Of a DNA stretch of 64,000 bases, positions 53,216 to 62,439 are shown in pieces; the stretch's first letter is position 1, and each line of letters starts with the position of its first letter. Source of the stretch: Marisalimonas sp016777705 (GTDB lineage: Bacteria > Pseudomonadota > Alphaproteobacteria > Puniceispirillales > Marisalimonadaceae); contig NZ_CP159808.1 in the NCBI RefSeq assembly GCF_047717795.1, positions 1,116,001 through 1,180,000 on the forward strand. Direction: 5' to 3'. The notes under the pieces were generated by a model. It saw only the letters and a list, made by a program, of their open reading frames with translations, ran no database searches and was not told the origin of the DNA. The translations under genes were made by a program, and so were the position numbers.

Positions 53216-54292
53216 TTATTTTTTAAAAACAAAAATTTGATTTGGGTCAGTCAAGACTTTAACTTTTTCATTAATATGAAAAAAATTTAATCCTGGAATT
53301 CTTGCATGAATATGATAATTAGTTTGATTTACCTTTAAAGACAGGTGAATTAAAGTAGAGCCTGCTAACAATCTAGTCTCCATTACATAACCAAAGTATG
53401 GTGACACAATAAAACCATTCTCATTTACTATTTCAGACATAGCTTTATTTACGGCATATAATTTAATAGCCTCATTTCTAATTACAATTGTAACTTTATT
53501 TTTATTAAGTTTTTTAGAACATTTAAAAGTCCCTAAAACAGTATTTACCAAGCCACCATCCACAGATCCTTCAAATAAATTAATTTCACCAAAAAACTCT
53601 GCAATAAAAGCTGATTTAGGACGTAAATATAAATCAATAGGGCTTCCAAATTGTTCAACAACACCGTTATTTAAAACGCCAATTTTATCAGACATAAACA
53701 TAGCTTCTTCTGGATCATGTGTGACAAGTAAGGCAGATATGTTATGTTCTCTTAAAATATGTAGCATTTGGTCTCTAATTTTTTCTTTTAATCTTGAATC
53801 TAAATTAGAGTATGGTTCATCTAGTAAAATAATTTTTGGATCGGATGCAATTGCCCTTACAAGCGCTACTTGTTGTTGCTGTCCACCTGATAATTCGTGA
53901 GGAAAACTATCAGACAGTCTAGAAATATTAATTTCATTCATTAAATTTTGAATTTTATTTGTTTGAGCACTTATTTCTTTACTATTCATTCCAAAAAAAA
54001 TGTTCTGTAAAATAGTTAGATGTGGAAATAATGCACAATCTTGAAAAACATAACCAACTTTTCGTTTGTCTGGACTAAGATGAGTGTTTGAAGAAGAAAT
54101 TATTTTATCATTTAACTTAATTTCACCTTTTTGAAGTTTCTCAATTCCACTTGCTAATTTTAATAAAGTAGTTTTACCACAACCAGATGGTCCTAACAGA
54201 GAAACAACTTCACCATCATTTAGCCTCATAGAAAAATCATTAAGAATATAATTTTTATCATACGAGTGAGATATTTTAATAAATTCAAGCAA
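53216..54292 (-). CDS. ABC transporter ATP-binding protein, FbpC/PotA-like, without a nearby permease
   Basis: The 358-residue ATPase has Walker A GPSGCGKTT (near residue 34), signature LSGGQQQQVAL near residue 134 (the usual QQQR has Q for R), Walker B IILLDEPYSNLD and the switch His in VTHDPEEA. A C-terminal TOBE-like domain occupies about residues 240-358. It resembles iron or spermidine uptake ATPases. No cognate permease or binding-protein gene is close. It sits between scpB and tatA. Confidence 0.9.
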   Translation of the reverse strand: MLEFIKISHSYDKNYILNDFSMRLNDGEVVSLLGPSGCGKTTLLKLASGIEKLQKGEIKLNDKIISSSNTHLSPDKRKVGYVFQDCALFPHLTILQNIFFGMNSKEISAQTNKIQNLMNEINISRLSDSFPHELSGGQQQQVALVRAIASDPKIILLDEPYSNLDSRLKEKIRDQMLHILREHNISALLVTHDPEEAMFMSDKIGVLNNGVVEQFGSPIDLYLRPKSAFIAEFFGEINLFEGSVDGGLVNTVLGTFKCSKKLNKNKVTIVIRNEAIKLYAVNKAMSEIVNENGFIVSPYFGYVMETRLLAGSTLIHLSLKVNQTNYHIHARIPGLNFFHINEKVKVLTDPNQIFVFKK

Positions 54293-54324
54293 AGTAAAAC
54301 CAATCTAATAACAGTTTTAAAAAA

Positions 54325-54906
54325 TTATTTAGCAGGATCATCTTTAAAAATAATATTATCTTTTTCCAAAAGGCCAGAACTTTTTAAATCGTCAATACCA
54401 GGGAGATCTGATATATTTTTTAAACCAAAATGATCTAAAAAAGTATCAGATGTTCTCCAAGTTAATGGATTGCCTGGAGTTGACTTTCTTTGACCTGGTT
54501 TTATCCAATTTAATTCCAATAAGGCGTCTAAAGTTCCTCTGCTAAAAGAAACACCTCTAATGTTTTCTATTTCTGCTCGAGTTACAGGTTGATGATAAGC
54601 AATAATTGCTAAAGTTTCAGAAGCAGCTCTTGATAATGGTCTAGGTATTATTGTTTCAACATTTAAAAATTCTGATACGTCTGGAGATGTCCTAAAGGCG
54701 AAGCTATTATTAATTTTATATAAATTAAATCCGCCTGATGAATATTTTTTTTCCAAAGATTCCAGTATTGCTTCTAAAATATCAATGTCTGGAATAGTTT
54801 TTTTTAATTCATTAAATGAAACAGGTTCAGGTGAAGCAAAAATTAATGCTTCCACAATTCTAAGATTAAAATTAAAATCTATGTTGTTTTCATTTAAATC
54901 TGTCAT
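54325..54906 (-). CDS. scpB: Segregation and condensation protein B
   Basis: The 193-residue protein holds two winged-helix domains, with LRIVEALIFASPEPVSFNEL at the start and the diagnostic LAIIAYHQPVTRAEIENIRGV near residue 95. With ScpA and SMC it condenses the chromosome. ATG 54906 follows GGAG by five bases and is preferred over an earlier in-frame ATG. It follows scpA after 46 bases. Confidence 0.93.
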   Translation of the reverse strand: MTDLNENNIDFNFNLRIVEALIFASPEPVSFNELKKTIPDIDILEAILESLEKKYSSGGFNLYKINNSFAFRTSPDVSEFLNVETIIPRPLSRAASETLAIIAYHQPVTRAEIENIRGVSFSRGTLDALLELNWIKPGQRKSTPGNPLTWRTSDTFLDHFGLKNISDLPGIDDLKSSGLLEKDNIIFKDDPAK

Positions 54907-54952
54907 TATTACTCCATACATGCATTGTATATCTAATATCTACACACAATGT

Positions 54953-55708
54953 CTACATATTAGTTTTAGAAATTAAATAAATTTCTTCTTTAAAACTTTC
55001 TTGTCTTAAAGATAAAGCCCCTTCTTTTGCAAGCTCTAAAGAAGCTACAAAATAAGACGCCGTAGCAGATCTATTTTCAAGGTTATCTCTAATATTTTGT
55101 GGTAAATACTCAAAAAGATTTTTCCAACCAGTAGATTTATTAATCAAACTTCTCAAATTTTTTACGGCTTCTTCTACTGCGTATAGTCTTGACCTTGCTA
55201 TTGTAACTGATTGATTTTTATCTTTTGATATAATTTGGCCATAGGATTTAATTAAATCAAATAAGCTCAAATCATAAAGCACTTTTTGATTAGGTTTAAA
55301 AACCTCAGAGACCCCTCTTTTAAAAAAATGAAGCCCTAGTTGATGTTTCTTAAATAGTAGTTTGGATACTTTTTGAATGGCTTCTAATCTTTTTAATTGA
55401 AGTGCAAGAAGCTCTGACATTTCTTGTGCATTATTTATATCGTCATCAGTATTAACTGGTAAAAGAATTTTAGATTTTAAAAAAGCAAGCCAAGCTCCCA
55501 TAACTAAGTATTCTGCTGCAACATCTATATCTTTCTTAATAGCATAATCTAAAAACTCAAGATATTGTTCAGCTAGGGGCAATATAGACAACCTAGACAA
55601 ATCTATCTTATGGTCTCTTGCTAGGCTCAAAAGTAAATCAATTGGTCCTTGAAAACCGTCTAATGTTAGACTTAATACATCTGATTGTTTATTTACCAAG
55701 TTAGACAT
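54953..55708 (-). CDS. scpA: Segregation and condensation protein A
   Basis: The 251-residue kleisin links SMC heads. FQGPIDLLLSLARDHKIDLS near residue 19 is the ScpA signature, with AEYLVMGAWLAFLKSKILLP near residue 66 and a C-terminal winged helix. Gene order scpA-scpB is normal. It follows the SPOR protein gene after 9 bases. Confidence 0.93.
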   Translation of the reverse strand: MSNLVNKQSDVLSLTLDGFQGPIDLLLSLARDHKIDLSRLSILPLAEQYLEFLDYAIKKDIDVAAEYLVMGAWLAFLKSKILLPVNTDDDINNAQEMSELLALQLKRLEAIQKVSKLLFKKHQLGLHFFKRGVSEVFKPNQKVLYDLSLFDLIKSYGQIISKDKNQSVTIARSRLYAVEEAVKNLRSLINKSTGWKNLFEYLPQNIRDNLENRSATASYFVASLELAKEGALSLRQESFKEEIYLISKTNM

Positions 55709-55717
55709 TAAAAACTC

Positions 55718-56365
55718 TCATTTATTTGGCTGTAAAATACAAACTATATTTTTTAATTTAAATTTCTCACATAAATCAAGACCGTCTTTCTTAATTAAAG
55801 GTGAAGTCCAAACTCTATGAAATAAAAAATTTTTAGTATTTTTAAAAGTATAAATTTCTAATGTCACATTAGATAATAAGATTCTATGTTGTTTATTCAT
55901 AGATTTAATTGCAATTCGTGCTTTATCTAAATTTTTAAAAGAACCAAATTGAACCCTATAAAGACCAGGTTTTTGTTTAGTTTTATCAATTTTGATTGGT
56001 TTAATTTTTGGTTCTATTTTAGTTAAAATATTATTCTTTAAATCCTGTTTATTAAAATTCTTCTTTATTTTGTTACTTTCAATCACTTCAATTGGCAGTA
56101 ATTCTGGTTTAACTGGAAGAGGTCTCAACTTTTCATTTTCAATTAAAGCTTTTTTATTATTTAAAATTTCAACATCTAAATTAGGAACTTTTAATCCCTT
56201 AGGATCACTTGGCTTTACAATAACATCAGCATTATCAGGTCCTAGTATTATTAAACTATCATTATGGTTATCATAAAAGAAAATTTTTAAAGCAAAAATT
56301 CCTAAAGAAAATAAGACACCCACTCCTAAAAAAAAATATGCTGACAATTTTAAATAATTTATCAT
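55718..56365 (-). CDS. SPOR-domain membrane protein
   Basis: The 215-residue protein has one N-terminal membrane helix (about residues 8-28), a Lys/Pro-rich periplasmic linker and a C-terminal SPOR domain starting YRVQFGSFKNLDKARIAIKSM (about 137). SPOR domains bind denuded peptidoglycan at the division site. It lies between argS and scpA in the usual alphaproteobacterial position. Confidence 0.85.
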   Translation of the reverse strand: MINYLKLSAYFFLGVGVLFSLGIFALKIFFYDNHNDSLIILGPDNADVIVKPSDPKGLKVPNLDVEILNNKKALIENEKLRPLPVKPELLPIEVIESNKIKKNFNKQDLKNNILTKIEPKIKPIKIDKTKQKPGLYRVQFGSFKNLDKARIAIKSMNKQHRILLSNVTLEIYTFKNTKNFLFHRVWTSPLIKKDGLDLCEKFKLKNIVCILQPNK

Positions 56366-56370
56366 ATAGG

Positions 56371-58107
56371 TTACATTTCAAAAATAGGTTCTATTGAGAG
56401 GAGAGATAACCCTTTTCTTAAGGTTAATGCTACTGCTTTAACTAAAGATAGTCTGGAATTTGTTAAGACATGATTGCTCTCTAGAACAAACTTAATATTA
56501 TTATCGTCCTTTCCTTTGCTCCAAAGGCTATGAAAATTACTTGCTAATTCAATTAAATAATAACAAATTCTATGCGGCTCATGATTTCTCGCTGCCAACT
56601 CTAGAACTCTAGGCCATAAAGTAATAAACTTTATAAGCGCAATTTCATTTTCATTTGTAAGCAAGTTTAAATTTTCTGGCAACACATCTTCTTCTAAAAC
56701 TTTAGCAGATTTAAATATAGAATTACACCTTGCATGGGCGTATTGAACATAAAAGACAGGATTTTCCTTTGATTTTTCTGTAACTTTTTTAAAGTCGAAA
56801 TCTAAAGTTTGATCATTACGTCTTGTTAACATTATAAATCTAATTACATCTTTTCCAACTGCTTCAATAATCTCAGAAAGTGTTACAAAATTGCCAGCTC
56901 TTTTGCTCATTTTTATTGGCTTATCATCTTCTAAAAGATTTACCAAAGCACAAACTTTAGTATCTATGGAACTCTTTTCATTAGAAAGCGCTCTAACGGC
57001 AGCATTTATTCTTGAAATATAACCAGTATGATCTGCGCCAAGTACATTAATTAAGTTTCCATTAGTTCTTTTTATTTTATCTAAATGATAAGCCATATCA
57101 GTTGCAAAGTATGTCCAACTACCATCTGATTTTTTTAGAGCTCTATCAGTATCATCACCATAACTCGTTGATCTAAAAAGAAGTTGTTCACGCGTTTCCC
57201 AATTTTCAGAATTGACACCTTTTGGAGCTGGTAATGTTCCAGAGTAAACAAGTTCCTTATCTTCTAAAATTTTTAACACATTTTCTAGTAACTCACTTGA
57301 AACAATCTTCTGTTCACTAGAATAAACATCCATTTCTATGCCAATTTTTTGTAAATCAGTTTTTATTGTTTTCAAAATTATTTCTAATGAAATTGATCTA
57401 GCTATTTCAAAAACCTTAGCTTTATCTTTAAGTAATAAATCTTTACCATATTTATCAAATAAAACTTTCCCAACATCCTTCAAATATTCTCCTGGATACA
57501 AACCATCAGGAATTTGGTCAATTTTCTTTCCCATGCATTCTTCATATCTTAATAAAGATGATTTCACTAATTTCTCAATTTGGCTCCCTGCATCATTTAT
57601 ATAATATTCTCTTGTTACCTTATATCCAACTTTAGTTAAAAGAGAAGCTAGCGCATCTCCAAAAACTGCACCCCTTGCATGCCCAGCATGTAATGGTCCT
57701 GTTGGGTTTGCAGACACAAATTCTAGATTGATATTTTTTCCTTTTCCTAGATCAAATTTATCCCAATCTAATTGATTTAATAAGATATTTTTTAAGCAAC
57801 TTGTCCAGGTTACTTGGGCCAATTTAATATTAATAAAACCTGCTCCAGCTACATCAACTTTTTCTATACCAGGAATTTTTGTAATATAAGGAACAAAGTT
57901 TTGAGCAATCTGACGAGGGTTTAATTTGATTTCCTTAGATAAAACCATTGCCATATTTGTAGACATGTCACCATTAATTGTTTCCTTAGGAGGCTCTAAA
58001 GTTAACTTTGTGAGGTACGGTTCAATATCAAACGTATAACTAAAATCATTTTTAAAAGAATTAATCGCATTTATTAGATGACCAAAATATATTTTATAGA
58101 TATTCAT
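56371..58107 (-). CDS. argS: Arginyl-tRNA synthetase
   Basis: The 578-residue class I synthetase charges tRNA-Arg. The HIGH motif is in NPTGPLHAGHARGAVFGD (about residue 140, HAGH) and the KMSK-like motif in PIKMSKRAGNFVTL near 405. The DALR anticodon-binding domain is C-terminal. Length is normal. It starts 5 bases after dgt ends, so the two are co-transcribed. Confidence 0.96.
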   Translation of the reverse strand: MNIYKIYFGHLINAINSFKNDFSYTFDIEPYLTKLTLEPPKETINGDMSTNMAMVLSKEIKLNPRQIAQNFVPYITKIPGIEKVDVAGAGFINIKLAQVTWTSCLKNILLNQLDWDKFDLGKGKNINLEFVSANPTGPLHAGHARGAVFGDALASLLTKVGYKVTREYYINDAGSQIEKLVKSSLLRYEECMGKKIDQIPDGLYPGEYLKDVGKVLFDKYGKDLLLKDKAKVFEIARSISLEIILKTIKTDLQKIGIEMDVYSSEQKIVSSELLENVLKILEDKELVYSGTLPAPKGVNSENWETREQLLFRSTSYGDDTDRALKKSDGSWTYFATDMAYHLDKIKRTNGNLINVLGADHTGYISRINAAVRALSNEKSSIDTKVCALVNLLEDDKPIKMSKRAGNFVTLSEIIEAVGKDVIRFIMLTRRNDQTLDFDFKKVTEKSKENPVFYVQYAHARCNSIFKSAKVLEEDVLPENLNLLTNENEIALIKFITLWPRVLELAARNHEPHRICYYLIELASNFHSLWSKGKDDNNIKFVLESNHVLTNSRLSLVKAVALTLRKGLSLLSIEPIFEM

Positions 58108-58112
58108 AGATA

Positions 58113-59300
58113 CTAATCTTCCTCTTTATAAAACTTAAAGTATTCTTTTTTTAAGAAAATATCGGTCATTCCAGCAATATAATCTACAATCACTCTTGAT
58201 TTATCAATTTTAGAGAGATTTGATAAAGGAACCCCTCTTAAATATCTCCATTGTTCTGGGAGTAAATTAATATCTTTGTTATATAAAGAAAATAATTTGT
58301 CTATCATTAATGAAGCTTTGTTTAACTTATCTAAAATGGATTTATTATGATACATATTTTTGAATAAAAAAGTTCTAATTTGTTCCATATTTTTGAATGC
58401 AATAGGCGATAATTGCACCACGTTTCTATCAAAGTTTCTTATATCATCCACAGTTTTAAAATTGTTTTTATTTATAATTAATTGTGATGACGAAACAATG
58501 TTATTTATAAAATAGCTAATTAAATGTCTAATAAATTGATGAATTAAAATATCATATTGTATACTTGGAAATTTTTTTTCAATTTTTTCTATAATTAAAT
58601 CTACAATTTTTATCTCTCGAAGTTGATTGATCGTAAATAATTTTTTACGAAGACCATCATCAAAGTCATGTGTTAAATATGCAATGTCGTCAGATATATT
58701 AGCTACCTGCCCTTCAATAGATGGGAAATTATTTAGATCCACTGAAATTAATTTATTAATTTCTAAAATATAAGATGGGATTTTTTTATTATCTAAGTAA
58801 GGGCCATTATGTTTAATTAAACCTTCTAAAGTTTCAAAAGTAAGATTTAATCCTTCAAAATTATAATATTTTTTTTCAATAAATGTTATAATTCTCAGAG
58901 TTTGCACATTATGATTAAAGCCACCTAAATTTAACATTAATTTTTTTAAAACCTCTTCACCTCTATGACCTAGTGGAGGGTGGCCTAAATCATGAGCAAG
59001 TGATATAGTTTCTGCCAAATCTTCATTAACATTAAGAGCTTTTGCAATAGATCTAGCAATTTGAGCTACTTCAATTGTGTGTGTGAGTCGAGTTCTATAA
59101 TGATCTCCATCATCATAAACAAAAACTTGAGTTTTATCTTTTAACCTTCTGAAAGCTTCAGAGTGAATAATTCTATCTCTATCACGTTGAAACTCTGAAC
59201 GACCAAGTATTAAAGGCTCATCTTTATAAATTCTTCCTCTAGTTTTTGAGCTGTGACACGCAAAGGTACTTAAAAACCTATTATCTATAGAATTTACCAA
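58113..59300 (-). CDS. dgt: Deoxyguanosinetriphosphate triphosphohydrolase-like HD protein
   Basis: The 395-residue HD-domain enzyme hydrolyses dNTPs. The HD metal site reads RLTHTIEVAQIAR near residue 70, then SLAHDLGHPPLGHRGEE near 105 and the Asp in NISDDIAYLTHDFDD near 205. The start is TTG with AGGA seven bases upstream. It precedes argS and is divergent from the IscA-type gene. Confidence 0.92.
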   Translation of the reverse strand: MVNSIDNRFLSTFACHSSKTRGRIYKDEPLILGRSEFQRDRDRIIHSEAFRRLKDKTQVFVYDDGDHYRTRLTHTIEVAQIARSIAKALNVNEDLAETISLAHDLGHPPLGHRGEEVLKKLMLNLGGFNHNVQTLRIITFIEKKYYNFEGLNLTFETLEGLIKHNGPYLDNKKIPSYILEINKLISVDLNNFPSIEGQVANISDDIAYLTHDFDDGLRKKLFTINQLREIKIVDLIIEKIEKKFPSIQYDILIHQFIRHLISYFINNIVSSSQLIINKNNFKTVDDIRNFDRNVVQLSPIAFKNMEQIRTFLFKNMYHNKSILDKLNKASLMIDKLFSLYNKDINLLPEQWRYLRGVPLSNLSKIDKSRVIVDYIAGMTDIFLKKEYFKFYKEED

Positions 59301-59408
59301 TAATTTGTCCTAATATTAGTTCGTTATGTATAACAAATATGATAATATAAATTATTAAACATTGTAATAACTGTTTCAATCAGTAAATAAAATTGATAGA
59401 GTATTTTC

Positions 59409-59756
59409 ATGCAAGATATTAATAATACTAAAGAAAATGAGTTTAAATTATCGCAAGACGCATCAAACAGAATTAAAATTTTACTTAAAAGTGAAGATGC
59501 TTCCTTTTTTAGAATTTCTGTTTTAGGTGGAGGATGTTCAGGTTTTCAATATGACTTTTCTTTTTCATCATCTCCTAATGATGATGATTATGTATTCAAT
59601 CAAGATGGAATAAGTTACCTTATTGACAAACCATCCATGGATTTTCTCGTAGGAAGCACTTTAGAATACGTTTCTGAATTATCAGGCGCATACTTTAAAA
59701 TTGAAAACCCTAACGCAACAGCTAATTGTGGTTGTGGCACAAGCTTTTCAATATGA
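59409..59756 (+). CDS. Iron-sulfur cluster carrier, ErpA/IscA type
   Basis: The 115-residue A-type carrier has the three conserved cluster Cys: GGGCSGFQY near residue 43 and NCGCGTSFSI at the C-terminus. It delivers iron-sulfur clusters to target enzymes, possibly including the dehydratase nearby. It is divergent from dgt and precedes xthA with a 16-base gap to the chosen start. Confidence 0.9.
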   Translation: MQDINNTKENEFKLSQDASNRIKILLKSEDASFFRISVLGGGCSGFQYDFSFSSSPNDDDYVFNQDGISYLIDKPSMDFLVGSTLEYVSELSGAYFKIENPNATANCGCGTSFSI

Positions 59757-59772
59757 AAAACATATTAAGTCT

Positions 59773-60567
59773 ATGTCATTAAAAATCTCAAGTTTTAATG
59801 TAAATTCTATAAAAATGAGATTACCTAAGGTAATTAATTGGCTTGAAGAAAGCAAAACTGATATTTTGTTAATGCAAGAAACGAAAACAGTAAATGAAAA
59901 TTTTCCTCAAAATGAATTCTTAGAAAAAGGTTATAATACTGTCTATTTAGGGCAAAAATCCTATAATGGTGTTGCAATAGCTAGTAAGTTTAAGATAGAG
60001 AAAATATCTGATAATTTGCCTATTTATGAACAAGATAGCGAAACTGACGATCAGGCGAGGTTTTTGCACGTAAAAATTGAAAACATAAATATTATTTGTT
60101 TGTACTTACCTAATGGTAATCCAGCACCTGGTCCTAAATATGATTACAAAATAAATTGGATGCGAAGATTAATAAAATACACACAAATGATTTATGATAC
60201 TAATCAACCTCTTATATTAGGTGGTGACTTTAATGTAATACAACAAAAAATTGATTGCCATGATGTTTCTCAGTGGCTAGATGATGCTTTATATCTTGAC
60301 GAAACAAGATCTAAAATGAAAGAATTAATTAATGTGGGTCTTATAGACTCATATCGTTTAAAACATCCAAATTTAACTGAGTATAGCTTTTGGGACTATC
60401 AAGGTGGAGCATGGCAAAAAGATAATGGAATAAGAATAGATTTTCTTTTAATTTCACCTGAAATAGTTGATATATTAATAGACGTAGGTATAGACAAAAA
60501 TCTCAGAGGGCAAGAAAAGCCTAGTGACCACACTCCAGTTTGGATAGAAATTGAGGAAAAATATTAA
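59773..60567 (+). CDS. xthA: Exonuclease III
   Basis: The 264-residue apurinic endonuclease starts MSLKISSFNVNSIKMR and has Glu in LLMQETKT, Asp/Asn in LGGDFNVI near 155 and the late DH in SDHTPVWIE. A longer open frame from 59701 overlaps the IscA gene; ATG 59773 is chosen because homology begins there. It is convergent with the dehydratase gene, 1 base apart. Confidence 0.93.
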   Translation: MSLKISSFNVNSIKMRLPKVINWLEESKTDILLMQETKTVNENFPQNEFLEKGYNTVYLGQKSYNGVAIASKFKIEKISDNLPIYEQDSETDDQARFLHVKIENINIICLYLPNGNPAPGPKYDYKINWMRRLIKYTQMIYDTNQPLILGGDFNVIQQKIDCHDVSQWLDDALYLDETRSKMKELINVGLIDSYRLKHPNLTEYSFWDYQGGAWQKDNGIRIDFLLISPEIVDILIDVGIDKNLRGQEKPSDHTPVWIEIEEKY

Positions 60568-60568
60568 A

Positions 60569-62419
60569 TTATTTTTTATGAATGTTTTTTGGTATAAAAT
60601 CTGATTTTTTGATTTCACGTGGATTTGGTATCCATACTTCCCTGTTGGGATGCATTCCTGCACCAAACATGGCAGAGACTGCAGAGCTTCTCATTCTATT
60701 TAATAACCTAGTGTCAGCATCACCTACCGCTGGATGAAGCCCATTATTCATATCAACAATTTTTTGCCATGCCTTCTTTCTTTCACTAAAAGTGTTTGTA
60801 TCTAATAACTGAGTGCAGTCTAAAGTGTTTTTATTCAAATCTACTATAATTTCGTCTCCATCTTCAATTAGACCAATAGGCCCCCCAAGCGCCGCCTCTG
60901 GACCTACATGACCAATTACAAGACCTACTGAACCACCAGAAAATCTTCCATCTGTCATTAAACCTACTATTATATTTTTTTCCCTACATAAAGATGTAAT
61001 TCTTGAAGTTGAATCCAACATTTCAGGCATTCCAGGTCCACCTACAGGCCCCTCATATCTTACGATTATCATATCCTTATCATTAATTTTTTCAGGTTCA
61101 TTTTCTAGTGTATCTAAAAGTTTTTGTTCTCCATTAAATATTCTAGCCCTACCAATAAAAACGTTATCTTCTAATCCACCTTCAACTCCAGCGAGCTTTA
61201 AAATTGAACTATATTCTGGAGATAAATTACCTCCTAAAAGCCTAAGTCCTCCAGTTTGTTTAAAAGGTTTTTTAACAGTATATATAACTTCTCCATCTGG
61301 ATCTTTAGGAGAAATTCTATTGATTTGTTCTTCTAATGTTTCACCAGTACAAGTAAGTGTGTTTCCATTCAACAATCCAGAATTAAGCAAATCTTTTACA
61401 AAAACTTGAACCCCACCTTTTGTATCAACGTCAACCATTGAGTATTTACCAAATGGTCTAGCATCCACTAAAACAGGAACAACGTTTTTAGATAGATGAT
61501 TGAATTCTTCAAAACTCATTATGTCTTCGTTAAAATTATTATAACCTGCTGCACGAGCTAATTCTGGAGCATGAAGCATAACATTTGTTGAGCCACCTAT
61601 AGACATTGCAACTATCAAAGCATTTCTGATAGAATCTCTTGTAACAATGTCTCTTGGTTTAATATCATTTTTAACCATATCGTCTAAATAGGTAATAAGC
61701 TCATCGGGAAAAATATCTGTTCTTCTTTTATCATCCGAGGGTGGCGACACCATATGTAATGGCTGCATACCAACTACACCAATAAAAGTTTGCATTGTAT
61801 TGTATGTAAACATACCACCACAACTCCCAAAACCAGGACAAGCTTCACATGCAATTCTTTTTTTCAACTCTTCATCGTCACTACCAGCAATTTGATAACT
61901 TGAAATTATATCCAGGGGCTCTTTAGTCACTGAGTCAATACCAGGTCTTATTGGACCATCTGACATGATTATAGCAGGCCTATTATGTTCTAATATTGCT
62001 GACAAAGTGCCAACTGGAGGTTTGTCACATGCTACTACAGCTATTGTTCCTTCTAGACCTGACGCACTCAAATGTTCACATAGAGTGTCGTTAGTAACCT
62101 CTCGTCCTATTAGAGAGTATCGCATTTCTCTGGTGCCGTTTCTAATCCCATCAGAGGTGGCAACTGTATATTCTGGTTGGACCAATCTCATTCTTATGTC
62201 CCCAGAGTTTTGACCAATTCTTAAACGAAGTTTTTCATGAATTGTTTTAACTTTTTCTTCTACTCCTAAATAGCATTGGGAGTCCCCTTTATTTCCAACC
62301 ACACCAACTGATGGCTCATGAATTAATTCAAGGTCTGTATTAAGAACTCTAGCAATACCATAGGTTTGAGAATTTCTACCAGGATTTTTATCTATTAAAA
62401 CTGTTTTTGAGTTCTTCAT
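60569..62419 (-). CDS. ilvD: IlvD/Edd-family dehydratase, probably dihydroxy-acid dehydratase
   Basis: The 616-residue enzyme dehydrates 2,3-dihydroxy acids in branched-chain amino acid synthesis. The three cluster-binding Cys are plausible in GDSQCYLG, VACDKPPVG and GFGSCGGMFT. DGRFSGGSVGLVIGHVGPEAA near residue 490 is family-typical. The first Cys region differs from standard IlvD, which reads PCNMH there, so a sugar-acid dehydratase is possible. ATG 62419 follows GGAG; a TTG four codons earlier is rejected. It follows valS after 20 bases. Confidence 0.85.
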   Translation of the reverse strand: MKNSKTVLIDKNPGRNSQTYGIARVLNTDLELIHEPSVGVVGNKGDSQCYLGVEEKVKTIHEKLRLRIGQNSGDIRMRLVQPEYTVATSDGIRNGTREMRYSLIGREVTNDTLCEHLSASGLEGTIAVVACDKPPVGTLSAILEHNRPAIIMSDGPIRPGIDSVTKEPLDIISSYQIAGSDDEELKKRIACEACPGFGSCGGMFTYNTMQTFIGVVGMQPLHMVSPPSDDKRRTDIFPDELITYLDDMVKNDIKPRDIVTRDSIRNALIVAMSIGGSTNVMLHAPELARAAGYNNFNEDIMSFEEFNHLSKNVVPVLVDARPFGKYSMVDVDTKGGVQVFVKDLLNSGLLNGNTLTCTGETLEEQINRISPKDPDGEVIYTVKKPFKQTGGLRLLGGNLSPEYSSILKLAGVEGGLEDNVFIGRARIFNGEQKLLDTLENEPEKINDKDMIIVRYEGPVGGPGMPEMLDSTSRITSLCREKNIIVGLMTDGRFSGGSVGLVIGHVGPEAALGGPIGLIEDGDEIIVDLNKNTLDCTQLLDTNTFSERKKAWQKIVDMNNGLHPAVGDADTRLLNRMRSSAVSAMFGAGMHPNREVWIPNPREIKKSDFIPKNIHKK

Positions 62420-62439
62420 TAATTTCTCCAATTATTTTT

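Noticed and set aside
59701..59772. N-terminal extension of xthA over the IscA-type gene
   Set aside because: The extra residues have no family match and overlap a well-supported gene.
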